Assembly: GCF_027887165.1 (NCBI RefSeq)
Contig: NC_077234.1
Span: 246,014,658-246,078,657, forward strand
Direction: 5' to 3'
DNA length: 64,000 nucleotides
DNA from: Monodelphis domestica
Lineage: Eukaryota; Chordata; Mammalia; Didelphimorphia; Didelphidae
Of the stretch, positions 21,196 through 34,875 are shown piece by piece. The notes beneath the pieces were generated by a model. It was given only the letters and a program-made list of their open reading frames with translations, made no database searches and was not told the origin of the DNA. The translations under genes were made by a program, and so were the position numbers. Positions within the stretch are counted from its first letter, which is position 1; each line of letters begins with the position of its first letter.

Positions 21196-22044
21196 CAATC
21201 ATGTTAGAGAAAGATAGTTGTAGAAAATACCAATGAAATCAAGTGTAATTCCTATCTTTTATTTATTTCTAATATGCACCTCCTTTTATACATACCAATG
21301 CAAATATATACTAACTCTCTTCTTGTGAAGTAGAGGACCACTCTACCTTACTTTCAGACCTCCACACTATCACTTGCTCAGCAGGCAGAACCTAAGGAGT
21401 GCTTAGCATTTCCCATACACTCTGATGTTATGCTCTAAGAACCCTTAACATTACAATTTGAACTGTAGATGGAACCTAAGAGCCCTTAGCCCTTACCATC
21501 AACCTCAATTATGTACCCAAAGACTTCCTAACCTTTATGTTGCCTCTATAGCTAATTTTCTTATTTGGACATTGAATAGAGACCTAAACTGCCAAAATGA
21601 TCTAGAAAAAATAATTACATTGCTAATTTTCCATTAGATAATGAATACAATTTAATTCTTATTTTCCTGTATCCTTCCTCCAATTCTGTTCCATTTTTCA
21701 AAGCTGACAATCACTCACTAGTTCATACTACATCTGACTGATAAAGCCATTTTTTGCTAAAATTTTGACAGTGGATGATTATTTCATTATATCCTTCATT
21801 AAAACAGATAATCCTACAGGTAGATGCCTAAGAAGAGTAAAAAGAAAAACCCAAATTCAATTATTAACTAATATGTTATGTGATCAGTCTAGTACATGGG
21901 TTTCAACTTATAAAAGTTTACAGGGAGAAAGGAGCTGTCACATATTGACAATAAAAATGAATTGAATCAGAACTTGCTTTTTTAGGCACTATATAAAAAA
22001 CAAAGGTAAGTAAAACATGTTAAGAAATTATCCAATAGTATGAC
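21196..22044. other. Unclassified
   Basis: No gene seen. The open frame at 21765-21965 (+) has no family resemblance. Confidence 0.4.
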
Positions 22045-22165
22045 CAAAAGACACAATAACTATGTGACCTTTTATTTCACTTTTTCTTTATAAATCTTTG
22101 TTTCCTTCTCTGAAAAATGAGAGTTGTACTATGTGTCCTTTTAGTTCAAGATCAATGAATACAGA
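22045..22165 (+). mobile_element. Diverged MIR-type SINE
   Basis: Weak MIR core: 'actatgtgaccttttatttcac', 'tgtttccttctctgaaaaatgaga', 'gttgtactatgtgtccttttagttc'. Confidence 0.5.
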
Positions 22166-24080
22166 ATAGAGTGGAATTAGTGCATAAGAAAATTATAAAC
22201 AAATTGTTATGAAAATTTCTGGGGACAGAAATCATATTTTAATTGGGTGTACTTAAAGAGAGAAAGCAATGAAAAAATGCCATCAAAACAGCTAAAGGAT
22301 AGAAAAGACTTCAATAGGTGCAGTTTAGAGGAAAAGTATATTTCAGAAAGAGATAATGGTACAATGTACAAACATGAGAAAGCACTAACAATACTACCAA
22401 CATAGTGGATGTTCCCAGTTTCTCTAAAGCATAGAGTACATAATAGGGAACAATATAAAATGATTCCTGAAAGAAACCTTGGAGATAAATTTAGAGCAGC
22501 CTCTAGTGTAAAGCAAAGCAGATAAACATCATTTGATACCCAATGGAGAGCCCTATTAAATATTATACTAGAATTTAATACTATTATGGGACTGTGATAA
22601 TATTGTACATATTTCTATATCTGAACCCTGCAAAGTACTCCCTAAACCTTGATTAGCACACAAGAATCACCACCACCACCATCAAGGCAGAATGAGTTCT
22701 GTATTTATTGCCTTCTCTAAATTTTGACAATTCTAATGCAAAATTATAGAATGTGAATTCATATTTTTATTTTATCTGTTAACAGTTTTTTTAATAGGAA
22801 TACAGTATTGTTGTCTTACCTCTATACTTCTTCAGATTTTTCTGAATTCCAAGGAGGTCTTTGAATATATTGACATCTCTAAAAGATTTGTAGAAAAGGA
22901 AGAAAGGGGATTATCAATACAGTGAATTCAAAGTAGTATTATCATGCTAAATCCTGAGTTGAGAGCACTCACTGTTCTTTAAGGTTCCACACATATGGTT
23001 GCATTCATTTTTGGTTAAAAGAATTATTCCCTTTTCCTTATGTATCTGCTCCTCACATTTCCTTACAGCCAGTTTTGGCACAACAATGTGAATTCTACCC
23101 CGGGCTTGCATAGACAATGCCCCAGATTTTCAAAGGATAAATATGGCTTGCATTGCTTTCAGCCAGAAGGGGACTAAACTGTAGGATTGTAATGAATCAG
23201 AATTTTCCATATACTCTTATGACATATTTGGAAGTGTATGGGTTTCTGTTTCAGTCCTGCAGAGAGTTACTCTAAAGAATAATGATGAAAAATATGTTTT
23301 GACAGCTCCTTTTTCAGTGAAACAGCCTTAAGAAAAAGTTAGCATTAATAATATAAAAGATGACTGTGAAGTCAGCAAAGCATATTAAAAGCTACTTAAT
23401 ATCTAATTTATGAATTGAATACTTTTATATTTTTCTCTAAGCTTCAAAGCAGTGTTTGGAATAATCACATTAAAATACTTGTGAAATTTTTAGGGTAATA
23501 TTTTAATTATAGATAATTCATGGAGTTTTTATTCATTCTGGGTTTTGTGTTAAATTAAAATGATAGATTTCTCTCTTGGGTGGCAAAGTACTTATGCTAC
23601 CATTTCAAAAATAAATCTATCCAGCATTTAGGAGTCCAAAACAAAGGATAAATGTACAAAGAAAGATTTTGTTTCACTATATTCAGCAGAAACTACAGCA
23701 GTTATTTTAAACCTGCTGATTTTACCTGCTATATTTCTGTGAATCAATAAACTCATGAAAAAATTCACTATTTTATTTTTAAGGGATAGAATTAAAAACC
23801 ATTATGGTAAAAATTTCTACATTGAGCTTTCTATTAAACTAGGCTTAAGGTTCCTTGCCAGGAGGACCTTACCTTATGTATCTAATCTCTCTAAACAACT
23901 AAAATATGAAGCTGGGAGACTTTGTAGAAGTGTAAAAAATGATTGAAGAATGAATAAATGAACTCACTTCCCCATGAATACTGATTTACAAATTTATTCC
24001 ATTATGCCATATGGACATATCATCCTTCTTCTCTCAAAGTTGAAGAAATTTTATTTAAAAGAGGAAAAATGATGTGAAGA
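22166..24080. other. Repeat-poor unclassified DNA
   Basis: About 1.9 kb with no repeat signature or gene by eye. A short (CAC)n patch is at about 22665-22682. The small open frame at 23755-23946 (+) is not convincing. Confidence 0.4.
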
Positions 24081-24081
24081 A

Positions 24082-24230
24082 AAGAGCCTTGATTTTTGAG
24101 TAAGAGAATTTGGGTTCAAAATGCTTACTTAATCTATCACTTACTCCATGTGAGTTTGTAATCAAGTTATCCGTAAAAAGAGGGCTAAACTCAATGGTCT
24201 CTAAATTTCCCCCAGCTCTAAATTAATTAA
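24082..24230 (+). mobile_element. MIR-type SINE
   Basis: MIR order is kept: 'agagccttgatttttgagt', 'gaatttgggttcaaaatgc', 'gtaatcaagttatccgtaaaaagaggg', 'ctcaatggtctctaaatttcccccagctctaaa', ending in ATTA repeats. Confidence 0.75.
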
Positions 24231-24439
24231 TTAATTAATGGGTGACCAGGAGTATCACATTATTTAGTCCTCCAGTTTTCTGAATTACTCTCATGCCATA
24301 TTTGCTTTGGGCAATTCTAGTTTCCATTACTTAAGGAAAACATAATAGAAATAGATGAGGAGAAAGAAAAAAGTGAAGAAGCAGGGAAGAACCAAATTAT
24401 AATTTTCTAGAACTTTGAAATTTATACAGTATTTTACAT

Positions 24440-24620
24440 ATGTTGGACGCTGATAATAAATGCATAGACTAATATGGAAAAAACATTAATATATTAATTT
24501 ACAGATGAGCAAAGGGTGAGACACTGATATACACTTCTTAAATGTGTTCAAAGTCACGTGGCTGGTAAGTGGCAGAAGTGAGATTCGAACCTATTGACAA
24601 TGAGTCTAACCATCTTTACA
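24440..24620 (-). mobile_element. MIR-type SINE, reverse
   Basis: Reverse MIR: 'tttacagatgagcaaagggtgagacac', 'gtgttcaaagtcacgtggctggtaagtggcagaagtgagattcgaacct', 'gagtctaacc'. Confidence 0.78.
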
Positions 24621-27600
24621 TTAACTAAAATTATAGAAGGGCTGAGAATATCCCTTATAGGAATTAACATTATGAACAAAATCAGATCAGTCTAGAAAGA
24701 TAAATACAGAGAAAGGATGTGATTTAAATCTGTGAAATCATAAGGAGTATATGTAGGAGTAAGAAAATACAATAAACTGTTGAGAAATGTAATGGTTTTT
24801 TGATACCAAAAAATACACAAAACTAACAGCTAAGTAGGCTAAAATGCTTACAAAAATGAATTTATAGTGATGTATTCACGAGTATTTCTAATAATCTTTC
24901 AGGTAGATGTTTCATACTTTCAGGTCAGCAGCACAAGGAAAAATGGACCCATAATAGTGATATGGGAAATATCATGATGTCAAAGAGTGAATACTGAATT
25001 GTTTTACTACTAGTCCTGGAAATGTGTTTTCTCAGTAGCTAACATGATTATGTCTAATCTATATTTTGATCTTGTGACATCTATATGCATTCAATTTCAA
25101 TCAAAGTTATAGCTCTATATAACTGTGCTTGTCCAAATTCAATTGAATGAAGAGTGAGAGACCAGAGAGGAAAGCTCGGGATAATCCAGGCATGTTATGA
25201 CCAAACATCTTCACATGGAAGTTTAGAGGGCAGAGAAAGGTGGGAGGGTGAGAAGGATACAAAGGAAAGGCAATGAAACATAGGGCAACAGTTTAGGAGT
25301 TGTCTCTGGTAGAAGATCAGTAAGAAATGCCTGTGTCTCGTACAAGAAGGAGCTGCTTGACAAGGAAACACATGCAAGCAAAGCAAAAGTCTTCCTAGAA
25401 TGGGCTCTAGTCCCATTTCCTCTTGATCTCCCCAATAATATAGCTGATAAATACTCTCAAAAGTCACTGTCCTCACCTTCTATTCATTAACTTTCTTGAC
25501 AAAATATCCCTGGTGTAAGAGGGAGAATTTTCACTACCACTCCAACTAATTCAAGAACAGTAGACCTAGATTTCTCCTCTGAATCATTAAGTCAATGATG
25601 CAAAGTAGGTACAAGCTCCTCTTTTAGGAATAATGAATTGCTTAGGTGTGTAGATGGAAGCAGGAAAAGAATCAGAAACATCTTTGGGCCTAGATTTAAT
25701 AACATAATAAGCCAGGTAGAAATCCTGAAGACCAAGACTGAGAAAGCTCAGGAATTCCTCAGGCTCAAGAATGCTTTGGGAAGGCAAAGGTTTGTGCCTT
25801 TATCAGAAGATAATAAAGGAAGAGGGAGAGTGTTGCCTTCCACATGGAACAGGTGATGAACTTGTAAATTTGTGAAAGGTTGGAAAATCTAAGGTTTCCT
25901 TTGGTATCAATGCCAGTGTTCATTGAAGCTACAAAATTCCCCCAATCAGTAGTTTCTGAAAGTAACATCTCCTTTGAAAGCTGAGAGACTCAATGAATAG
26001 AATGAACAAGATGTATTTAGGAATGTAGGTTTTAGGGTTCTTTAAGAAAGCTTTCAGAACTCAATTGAAAGTCATGCATTGCGAAATTTCACAAAAAATC
26101 TACAAGGAAAAAAAAAAAGATGAGTAGTAACCAGTCAAGGATGTGTGTTCACTCTGGCCACTTCAGATGTCTAAGATTAAGCCCACTCTCCTAAGAGTTC
26201 TTGTCTATGCAAGTAGCCAAGTTTGAGTGGATCAATTATCTTTAGAAATGATCGCCCTTTATAAAACTAATTGATGTTAATAGATTGCTTTGAAGAGCAT
26301 TTTTCAAGGCTCAGGAGCACAAACCCCCCCCCAAAAAAAAAACCACAATGTTTCAGTGATAAAACTAAAACCTTGTGAACAGTTAATTTGTAGGGGCCAA
26401 AAGTGCTAGTTCTAATGAGAGTTGTAAGAGTAGTCCCAGAGGTTCTCCACTGATGTTCATACTTGATGAGATTTCCATTGAGAGCACTTATCTTCTTGAC
26501 ATACAGTTTAAATGTTCTCCCCATGAAAGAACATGAAGTTGTCCTCATTGGATGCTTGATTAGAAGCAGTCCTATCATGATGAATTAAGAAATTATGAAT
26601 CTGAAGTCATCAAGGGACATAGTGAAATATCAGGTCATTTGGTAAAGAGAAATTGTAACCATTGAGAACTGCTTCTGAGAAACAGTAGAGAACTAAAAAT
26701 CATGATTATTAGATCAATTAATAGATTATTAAGTATGTAATAGATTAATAAATTAAGGTACTGCCTATAGTAATCAAGAATTTCTGAAATGAAAATGTAG
26801 GAAACGCACAAGGTGCATGAAAGGTTAAGAAAGATTTTTAAAGGTGTTGGAAAGAAAAAGAGGGGGAAAGTAATTAAAAGGCAGAGACAGAAGCTCATGA
26901 TGCATATACTAGTTTTAATAAGTGAGTGCCAGCAGTGAACTACATTGTTTAGAATGCTTTCATTAGTGGGATTATTTGTTCATTAATGATTGCCTTTGGG
27001 ACAGTGGATTAAAAATACTAATAGAAGAAAACAGATGCATTCATTTAATATAATATTTGCTCAACATGAATATGTGCATATTAACACTCCATTTGCTTGA
27101 ATTAACTATTTCGTTCCTGGTAGAAATATGAATCAGAAGAGATAGTCTGCAAATGTCAACCAATCCACAAATACTTAATAAAAATCACAATAAATAAGGA
27201 CATTGTTGAATGAGTATTAATATTTTGAGTTTACTTTCACATTTTAAATTTGATACTTCAACTCTATTTCACCAAGAGATTGTTTAATCTTACACATCAG
27301 CACTACTTATCACATTAATATGGAATTAGAGCTAGTACTTGTTTACACATTTGAGTCCTTATCTTTCATTTTGAAATGTATTACCTGATTAGATTTATGA
27401 AAACTAGTATCAAGGACACAGTTTCATATATTCAGTTGGTCATTCCTATCCCATTTCCCATTAATAAACTCAAAATATTTATATGTTTTCCTCTTGTTTC
27501 TTCCCCTTAAACATGCCATATAACAGCCAGCATTTCTCACCACTCTCTACCCAGCTTGGAGCCTCCTTTTGCCAAGACCAGACCCACAATAAGAGCCTGC

Positions 27601-29879
27601 TAATCCCAGCCATTTTTTTCCACAGATGGTGATGTATACAAATCTTTCCGCCCCAATCCCTTTCCACACTCCACGTGAGTTTCTAGCCTGACATAGCCAT
27701 TTTTTTCAGTGTAGAAAAAAGTACCCCACATCTAATTTTCAAGCAGATTTTTTAAAACTAATCTTGGACTCCTAGTTTAGAAGGCTTTACTAAAGGTTTT
27801 TCACAGGGAGGGCAGTTAGTTCCAAATCAGTATATTTAAAGTTAGTTTTAGGGAATAAGCCTACTTTTTCCCTTCTTTCTCTTGACCCAAAGCAACAAAG
27901 AGGAATATTTTTTCTCATATGCAACTACGCTATTGTTTTCCCTTGAAGTTTTGCTTCTTTCTGTTTACTCTTTAACAAACCCCATTCAGCCTCTTTCAGG
28001 GAAAAAAAAAAAAACAGCTATTGCAAAGCATGCTTGAAACTCTGAAACTACAGTTTGAGTTGGTAGAGCTAAAAAGTGCAGTTTGGATCTACTTAATTTT
28101 TTCCTGGGAGTTTGTTTTTTTTTTTCCATTGGAGATTTCCCACTTTTATTTTCCTCTCCTCAAGAATATGCCACAAGTTAGGCTGCTTAAACTACAAACC
28201 AACCTGAAATATTTTGACAAAATTCTGATAGTCTTAAATGCTCTCAACATGCAGAGTGGAGATTCTGCCCTGTGCTTTTATTAGGAAATTTAGACCTCTA
28301 GAAAAGGATATCTAAGGGGGAGAACCTTAATGAGATTTGGAGGTAAATTTTAAACCTTTTCAGACTCCATTGCATTATTTGCTAACCATCTTCAGTCTGT
28401 TCCCCTCCTATAACAGAAAGCAAGTCTATTGAATTGGTGAAAAGGATTTTGACTGCACTGTCTGCCTGTACCTTGTCATTTGCTTAAATTATTGTATTTA
28501 CTGATTGCTTTAAGGTTTAATTTTTTAAGTTCATCTGTATTAAACTAATCAATATCTTTCTGTTATACTGAATCATTTTAAGCTACTATGTTTTGTCTAT
28601 ATGGATTTTTAGTTTGTACCTTTACCTCTGCTGAGGAACAAAAATATTATTGAAAGCCCATGAACATCTTGCCCAAACCATTTTCACTAGATCCTTCAAA
28701 GATGACATGTTGCCTTTGTGTATTGTCACATAGACTATGGTGGATGGACTTCATCAAAAGCTATATACAACCCTTAGAGAATTTAATAAGCTAAGAATTT
28801 AATTGTAATTTTAAGAGGTCTTCAGAAATAATTTTACCTAACTAGTGGTTTCTGAATGGATGATATTTTATATTTATATTATAAAAAATGTTGTATTAAA
28901 GGTAGAGAAACAAAGACATGTTCCTCCTAAGGTATTTCTATGTAGCAGGAAGCCAGGAAAAAAATTTAAATTTCAGCAATTTTAGGATAAGAAACTAGCT
29001 ACCTTCCAGAATCCAGAATGCGCCATGAAGATAAATGTCTGTAGAGACCACATGCTGCACCAGAAGAGCCAGAGTGATGGTGAAAGCTAAAGAGAATAAG
29101 TACAGTTTGAAAGAAAATATATTTGTATTATATATTATAAGATAGAGTATACTAATTAGATTGCATATCTTTGACTAATGGACTAACCTATTACTTCACT
29201 GTATTCTGGAGATGACCCTGGTTTTGTAGAAGTTATGCCAACAGGATATTCTTTCAGGCTGTAACAAGCTAGAAAGGTCTACCCAGTGGCATAGGCACAC
29301 CAAAAATAATTAATTGAAAATTTGAGATAAGAATTGTCAAGTACTCAATGACAAAAAATTTGAGATTGTTTCAAATAAAGAAGTTAACTTCATATTACAG
29401 TAATTATTTTATTGGAAGGCAATGTAGGAAATGTAATGTACAGTTTAACATATGCCTCCAAAAGCTATTTTTCCTGAAGAATAGTCGATATAGGATAGCT
29501 TCTCTGAACTTGAAATGAATATATCCATCATGTAAATTCACTGAAACAATGATATATTACAGCATCCTTAAATAGTTGTTGAGACTGAATATAAACCTGT
29601 TGGTTAACATTACTACCCATCTTTGACAAGAAACCTTTAAATTAGTACTTGTCATACAAACTCTGCATAAGTTCTTACCACTGACAGTTTACATTAAACC
29701 CTAAAGTTTCCAATTTGCATATATTTCTGAAAAAAATAAGATTGGCTAACAATTGCTGAGTATGCTGCAAAGAGATTTCCTTTTCAGGTACAGGTTGGAT
29801 AGATAGCATTTTGAATTCCATTCTGACTGTTAAGATTAAAATTCTCTGGAGACTGTATTAACATATAATCATTTATTAG
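24621..29879. other. Repeat-poor unclassified DNA, 5.3 kb
   Basis: No host exon, gene family or clear transposon was recognised. Small features are A-runs at about 26109-26120 and 28001-28015, and a C-run then A-run at about 26324-26342. All open frames are under 105 codons and none resembles a known protein. Parts rich in TAAT/ATTA words (about 26990-27250) could be conserved non-coding DNA, but nothing here proves it. Confidence 0.4.
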
Positions 29880-31162
29880 AATGTGAGAGCAGAAGCCAAA
29901 GCAGTGCTCAGGGGAAAATTTACATCTCTGACTGTCTATATTAACAACAAAGAGAAAGAGGAGATCATTGAAATGGGAATGCAACACTAAAAAAAAAAAA
30001 TAGAAAAACAACAAATTAAAAATCTTCAGAGAAAGGCCAAATTGGAAATACTAAAAATCAAAGGAGAAATTAATAAAAATTGTAAGTAAAAGAACTAGTG
30101 AATTAATAAATAAGAATAGATGCTGGTATTTTGAAAAAAACAAATAAAATAAGTATTGATTAATCTAATTTAAAAAAAAGAAAGAAGAGAATCAAATTAA
30201 TAGTAGCATAAGTGAAAAGGGCAATCTTGCTTTTAATGAAGGAAAAATAATGTACATATTAGGAATTAGAAATATTGCCCAATTATATGGCAATAAATAT
30301 GATAACCTAGGTGAAATGAATGAATATTTGCAAAAATATAAATTGCCTAGATTAACAAAAGAGGAAAAATAATATTTAAATAATCCAATATCAGAAAAAG
30401 AAATTGAATAAGCCACTAAGGAACTCACTAAGAAAAAAATTCCCAGGACCAGATGAATTCACTAGTGAATGATATCAAAGATTTAAAGAACAACTAATCC
30501 CTATACTCTATGAATTAGTTGACAAAATAAGCAAAGAAGGAGTCTTACCAAATTTTTTATGACATAATTATGGTATTGATTCCTCAGTCAAGAACACCAA
30601 AAACACAGAAAGACAACTCTAAACCAATCTCCTTAACTAACATAGATGCAAAAACCTTAAATAAAAAAAAATGGGAAAAATACTACAGCAAGTCATCTCA
30701 AGGATTATTCACTATGACCAGGTGGGATTTATACCAGAAATGCAAGGATGATTCAACATTAAGAAAACCATCCTCAGAATTGACCATATCAATAAATAAA
30801 CTAATAAAAATCATGATTTTCCTAACAGATGCAGAAAGAAAAAACTTTTGAAAAAATACAACACCGATTCCTGTTGAAAAGACTAGAAAGTAAAAGAATT
30901 AAAGGGACTTTCCTCAAAATAATAGGCATAATTTATTTAAAACCATCAGCAAATATCATCTGTAATGGAGATAAATTATAAGCCTCCCCAATAAAATCAG
31001 GAGTGAAGCAAGGATGCCCATTATCACCGCTACTGTTTAATATTATACTAGAAATGCTAACAGTAGCAATTAGAGAAGAAAAAGAAATTGAAGGGATCAA
31101 AATAGACAATGAGGAAACTAAAAAAATCACTCTTAGCAGATGATATAATGGTATACTTAGAG
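29880..31162 (+). mobile_element. Old L1 ORF2 fragment, left part (split by solo LTR)
   Basis: A decayed L1 in plus orientation. It begins in the middle of ORF2 ('gcagaagccaaagcagtgctcaggggaaaattt') and runs through the reverse-transcriptase region ('aggtgggatttataccagaaatgcaagg', 'aggagtgaagcaaggatgccc', 'gcagatgatataatggtatac' = the A-D-D site). Many stops are present. It is interrupted at 31163 by an LTR. Confidence 0.88.
31159..31162. repeat. 4-bp target-site duplication of solo LTR, left
   Basis: AGAG, repeated at 31700-31703. Four bases fits gamma-like (ERV1) integration. Confidence 0.7.
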
Positions 31163-31699
31163 TGAAGTAGTTCCAATAAGGGAAGGTAATAAAATTGAAG
31201 AAGATAAAGCATATCAATCCCTTCCTTCATTTTTAGGGAACAGACCAAGCCTCCCTTCCACCAGGAGGTCAAGCAGCTTATGCAGGTGCAGATTAGACTA
31301 GGGATGAGAATTAGGAAGGTCTAGAAACAAAGGAACTTCAGGAATATCGAAGAGGTCAGGATGGAATGCAAGGTAACTTATAGCTAACTAGGGATAAGTG
31401 ATTAAGTACATGTGAAAGTAAACAACCCCTGAATAACCTGAGGATTATTCACTCATCACTGACTGCACATACCTGTGTTTGTGATAAGTTTTGTTTGATT
31501 GTCAAATAAGAACCTGTATGTGAAAGGAAATAACTTTGTATTTTGCAACCTATATAAGTTATCCTGTAATGTCAGTCTGAGGCAGCTTCCACTAGGGATA
31601 TCTGTCCCAGCTGTTAGATTCTATATTAATCAATAAATAATGGTTCCAATAATTGAATTTTTGGGTGTCCAGACTCACTTTATGAAGTGCCCCACTTCA
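31163..31699 (+). mobile_element. Solo LTR of an endogenous retrovirus (537 bp)
   Basis: The segment begins TGAAGT and ends ACTTCA, so it has TG...CA ends in a 6-bp perfect inverted repeat, and it is flanked by AGAG. Inside are a TATA box (TATATAAG, 31551-31558) and a polyadenylation signal AATAAA (31632-31637), ordered as U3, R, U5 in plus orientation. It cleanly splits an L1 ORF2. No internal retroviral genes are present, so the provirus was probably lost by LTR-LTR recombination. The 4-bp duplication suggests an ERV1-type element; family not named. Confidence 0.88.
31551..31558 (+). promoter_or_regulatory. TATA box of solo LTR
   Basis: TATATAAG, about 75 bp upstream of the AATAAA signal at 31632-31637. 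The LTR could still act as a promoter; activity is not shown. Confidence 0.65.
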
Positions 31700-32160
31700 A
31701 GAGAATCCAAGAAAATCAACTGAAAAGCTAGTGGAAATAATTAATAACTTTAGCAAAGTTACAGGGTACAAATTTATGCCACATAGTTCATCACCATTTC
31801 TATATATTTCGAACAAAATCTAGCAGCCAGAGTTAGAAAGAGAAACTCCATTTAAAATCACTCTAGATAATATAAAATACCTGAGAACCTACTTGCCAAG
31901 AATAACTCAGCAATTATATGAACACAACTATAAAATACTTCACACAAAAGTAGATTTAAGCAATTGGAAAAATATTAATTGTTCATGGGTAGGATGAGCT
32001 AATATAATAAAAATTACAATTCTACCTAAATTATTTTACTTATATAAATACCTATAAAACTACAACTTTTTTTATAGATTTAGAAAAAAATTATAACAAA
32101 GTTCATCTGGAAAACATAAGATCAAGAATATCAAGGGAACTAATGAAAATAAAATGTGTG
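31700..32160 (+). mobile_element. Old L1 ORF2 fragment, right part
   Basis: It resumes exactly where the left part stopped ('agagaatccaagaaaatc', 'aagctagtggaaataatta', 'aactttagcaaagttacaggg') and runs to about the 'atctggaaaacataagatcaag' block. Stops are frequent. Confidence 0.85.
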
Positions 32161-33150
32161 TTGAGTCTAGACATTATCTGCCCCCATTACAGTTATCTAA
32201 TAGTTGAGTTATTTCTCTTTTGGTTACTTGTTTTTTTTTTTTTAGCAGCCAAGCCAATAGTACTAATTATTGGCTTTTTTTATGGAGTCCCATGGCTCCT
32301 ATTGGAATGATGTATGTTATCTCTCAGTACACTGTGTGTGTGTGTGTGTTGGGGGGGGGGGTCCTACTTAGTTTTCTCCTGGGTCCTACTTAGTTATTGC
32401 AGTTTTTAAAGTCCAGAGTCAGATGTATCCCTAGTTCCTTTTCAAGTCTGTGATTGGCTTCAATTGTTCTAATCAAAGCCAGTGAGAAGTTCTGCTACTA
32501 CCACTAAGCAACTAGTCTTCCTCCCACTGTGGCACAACCAGGGATTCCCCTCTCCAGGGAGTGTACATAACCCCATCCCTCAGCAAACACTCACTGGACA
32601 GTGGTCCACCTTGACTCCTCTCCTACCCTGAAAAGCTAGACAGAATAGGTGCCCAGTCTGTGACGCTCAAGACTTCAAAGTTCCCCATTTGTTAGCAATG
32701 AGGCTTAAAGACCTGGTGCCAGCTGACTGAGGTGTCCATTCCTTCATTCTTTGGAAGCTTTGGACAGCCAGGGTCTCTAGTCAAGGTCCCAGAAAACATA
32801 GCTGGTCCCAGGGCCCCTTAACTATGGATTCAAATTATGTCAGTATATCCTGGATGTAGATTCCCCTGGCCAACAAAATTGGGGAGGTTGGTAATCCTGC
32901 CCTGGGGGCTGTTCTGTGGATTCCCCTAGTTTACTGTGATCCTGCCTAAAGGACCTAAAGCAGTAGGGCTAAGGCCAGGAAATTCTGACATCTTCCTCCT
33001 TATTTGTCCTTGGATGTTCAGCTTCACTATGGACTCCAATCTGTTTTTTTTCCATTTTAAATGTTGGTTTTATGCAATTATTTTTGGTTTGGGGGTTTTG
33101 GGTGTAGGAGGGTGAAAAGGCTTCACTCCCTACTTTGCCATCTTTACACA
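32161..33150 (-). mobile_element. L1 5' UTR segment, reverse orientation
   Basis: In sense (minus) it starts near 33150 with 'aaagatggcaaagtaggg', an L1-like 5' end with the AAGATGGC word, followed by roughly 900 bp of moderately GC-rich non-coding DNA and an A-rich stretch resembling the start of ORF1. It abuts the plus-strand ORF2 fragment at about 32160. A (GT)n-(G)n tract is at about 32332-32360, next to a short duplication of TCCTACTTAGTT. The L1 assignment rests mainly on the 5' end. Confidence 0.5.
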
Positions 33151-34144
33151 ATGCATCCACATTGGTAGATTTTAGATAAAATGTAGACAATGATAGAAGT
33201 GAATTTGGCAAAATTAATCTTCCTGACCAATTTGAATACCAACAATACAGCCGTGTTACTGACCTGAACTCCTTCCACATTTCCTAGTGCCTTTTATTAA
33301 TATTTCTGTATCATCACATGTTCATAAGTATTTCATTATAGTCACATGTATAACAGAGAATGAAGAACATCCATCAGCAAACACTATGATCTAAATTTCA
33401 TGCTTTCTGGTACCTGTTATCTGTCTCTTCCAACACTGAATGCTGTTTCTCTGTTTTTACAAGGATGACCTCACAGTTCTTTGAGTCATGGAGAATCTCT
33501 TTAGGCTTTAAATTATATTTTTGCTACCATTTCCCTGGGACAAGTCTGAAATGATTGTGAAATTGAGTTTCCCTCCCAGGCCTTTTTTTCTTTTACTTTA
33601 TTTACTGTTTCACAGCTATTTCTTGCCAGAAATCTATTTGCAGTCCAAACAGAATTGAACACCTCTCATCTGGCTAGAGAGGGAGACTTTCCATCATATT
33701 ATCTTTGCATTTAGAGAACTCCACCAGGCCTCAATAAAGTAAAGAATTGATTTTAAGATCTTGATGTTAACTCTCAGGCTTTACAAAACTTCAGTCAATC
33801 TCTCTTCTTTTTACTACTTGTTTTGTTTCCTCTGTCCCAGAACATCTTCATGCTTCATACTCCAAAGAGCCTTTGTCTATATTTTATGATAGTTTCTTTG
33901 GCAACATAAGATCTTAAGCTCCAGGTCTCTTATTTTTATTTCTCAAAGCTTAAACCATTTCTAGTTAGTGAAAGCCAAGACAACCTAGACTACTAAAAAC
34001 TACCAAAGATAATTTGGTCCAGTTTTTTGGTCAGATCCCACATACAATTTAGTATACCTATGAAATTTTAACCTTAAACTGCCTTGTACATAGTATTTCC
34101 AAAATAATCATTTCCATAGATTGAATTGAATTAGATTTTTAATA
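33151..34144. other. Unclassified
   Basis: No gene or named repeat is recognised. Confidence 0.4.
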
Positions 34145-34875
34145 GAAATATTTTATTTAATTAATTAATTTAGAATATTTTCCATGGTTACAAGATTCAT
34201 GTTCTTTCCCTCCCCACTGGCCTCCCAAATCCTCCACCCTCGTGATCGACTCACAATTCCACTGGATTTTACTTGTGTCATTGATTAAGAATTATTTCCA
34301 TATTATTGCTAATTGCACTGGGATGATCATTTAGCATCTATATACCCAGTAATAAACCCCATCAACCAATGTGATCAAGCAGTTGGTTTTCTTCTGTGTT
34401 TCTATTCCCACTAGTCTTCCTCTGAATGTGGATAGCACTTTTTCTCAATAAGTCCCTCAGAATTGTCCTGGATCAATGCGTTGCTGCTAGTAGAGAAGTC
34501 AGTTACATTCGATTGTGCTACAATGTTTCAGTGTCTGTATATAATGTTCTCCTGGTTCTGCTCCTTTCACTCTGCATCAATTACTGGAGGTCGTTCCAGT
34601 TCACATGGAATCCCTCCAGTTCATTATTCCTTTGAGCACAAAAGTATTCCATCACCAACAGATACCACAATTTGCTCAGCCATTCCCCAATCGAAGTGCT
34701 TCCCCTCATTTTCCAATTTTTGGCCATCACAAAGAGCCCAGCTGTGAATATTCTTGTACAAGTCTTTTTCCTTATTATCTCTTTGGGGTACAAGCCCAGC
34801 AGTGCTTTGGCTGGGTCAAAGGGCAGAAAGTCCTTTAGTGCCCTTTGGGCATAGTTGCAAATTGCCCTACAGAGG
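34145..34875 (-). mobile_element. 5'-truncated L1 (ORF2 C-terminus and 3' UTR)
   Basis: Reverse L1 3' end: A-tail as 'tttatttaattaattaattta', 3' UTR ('cctctgaatgtggatagcac'), then the ORF2 C-terminal region with 'cattccccaatcgaagtgc' and 'tctctttggggtacaagcccagcagtgc'. It has point mutations and broken frames. Confidence 0.9.

Noticed and set aside
25195..25856. Cluster of small open frames as a possible gene
   Set aside because: Overlapping frames on both strands, none with recognisable domains or splice logic.
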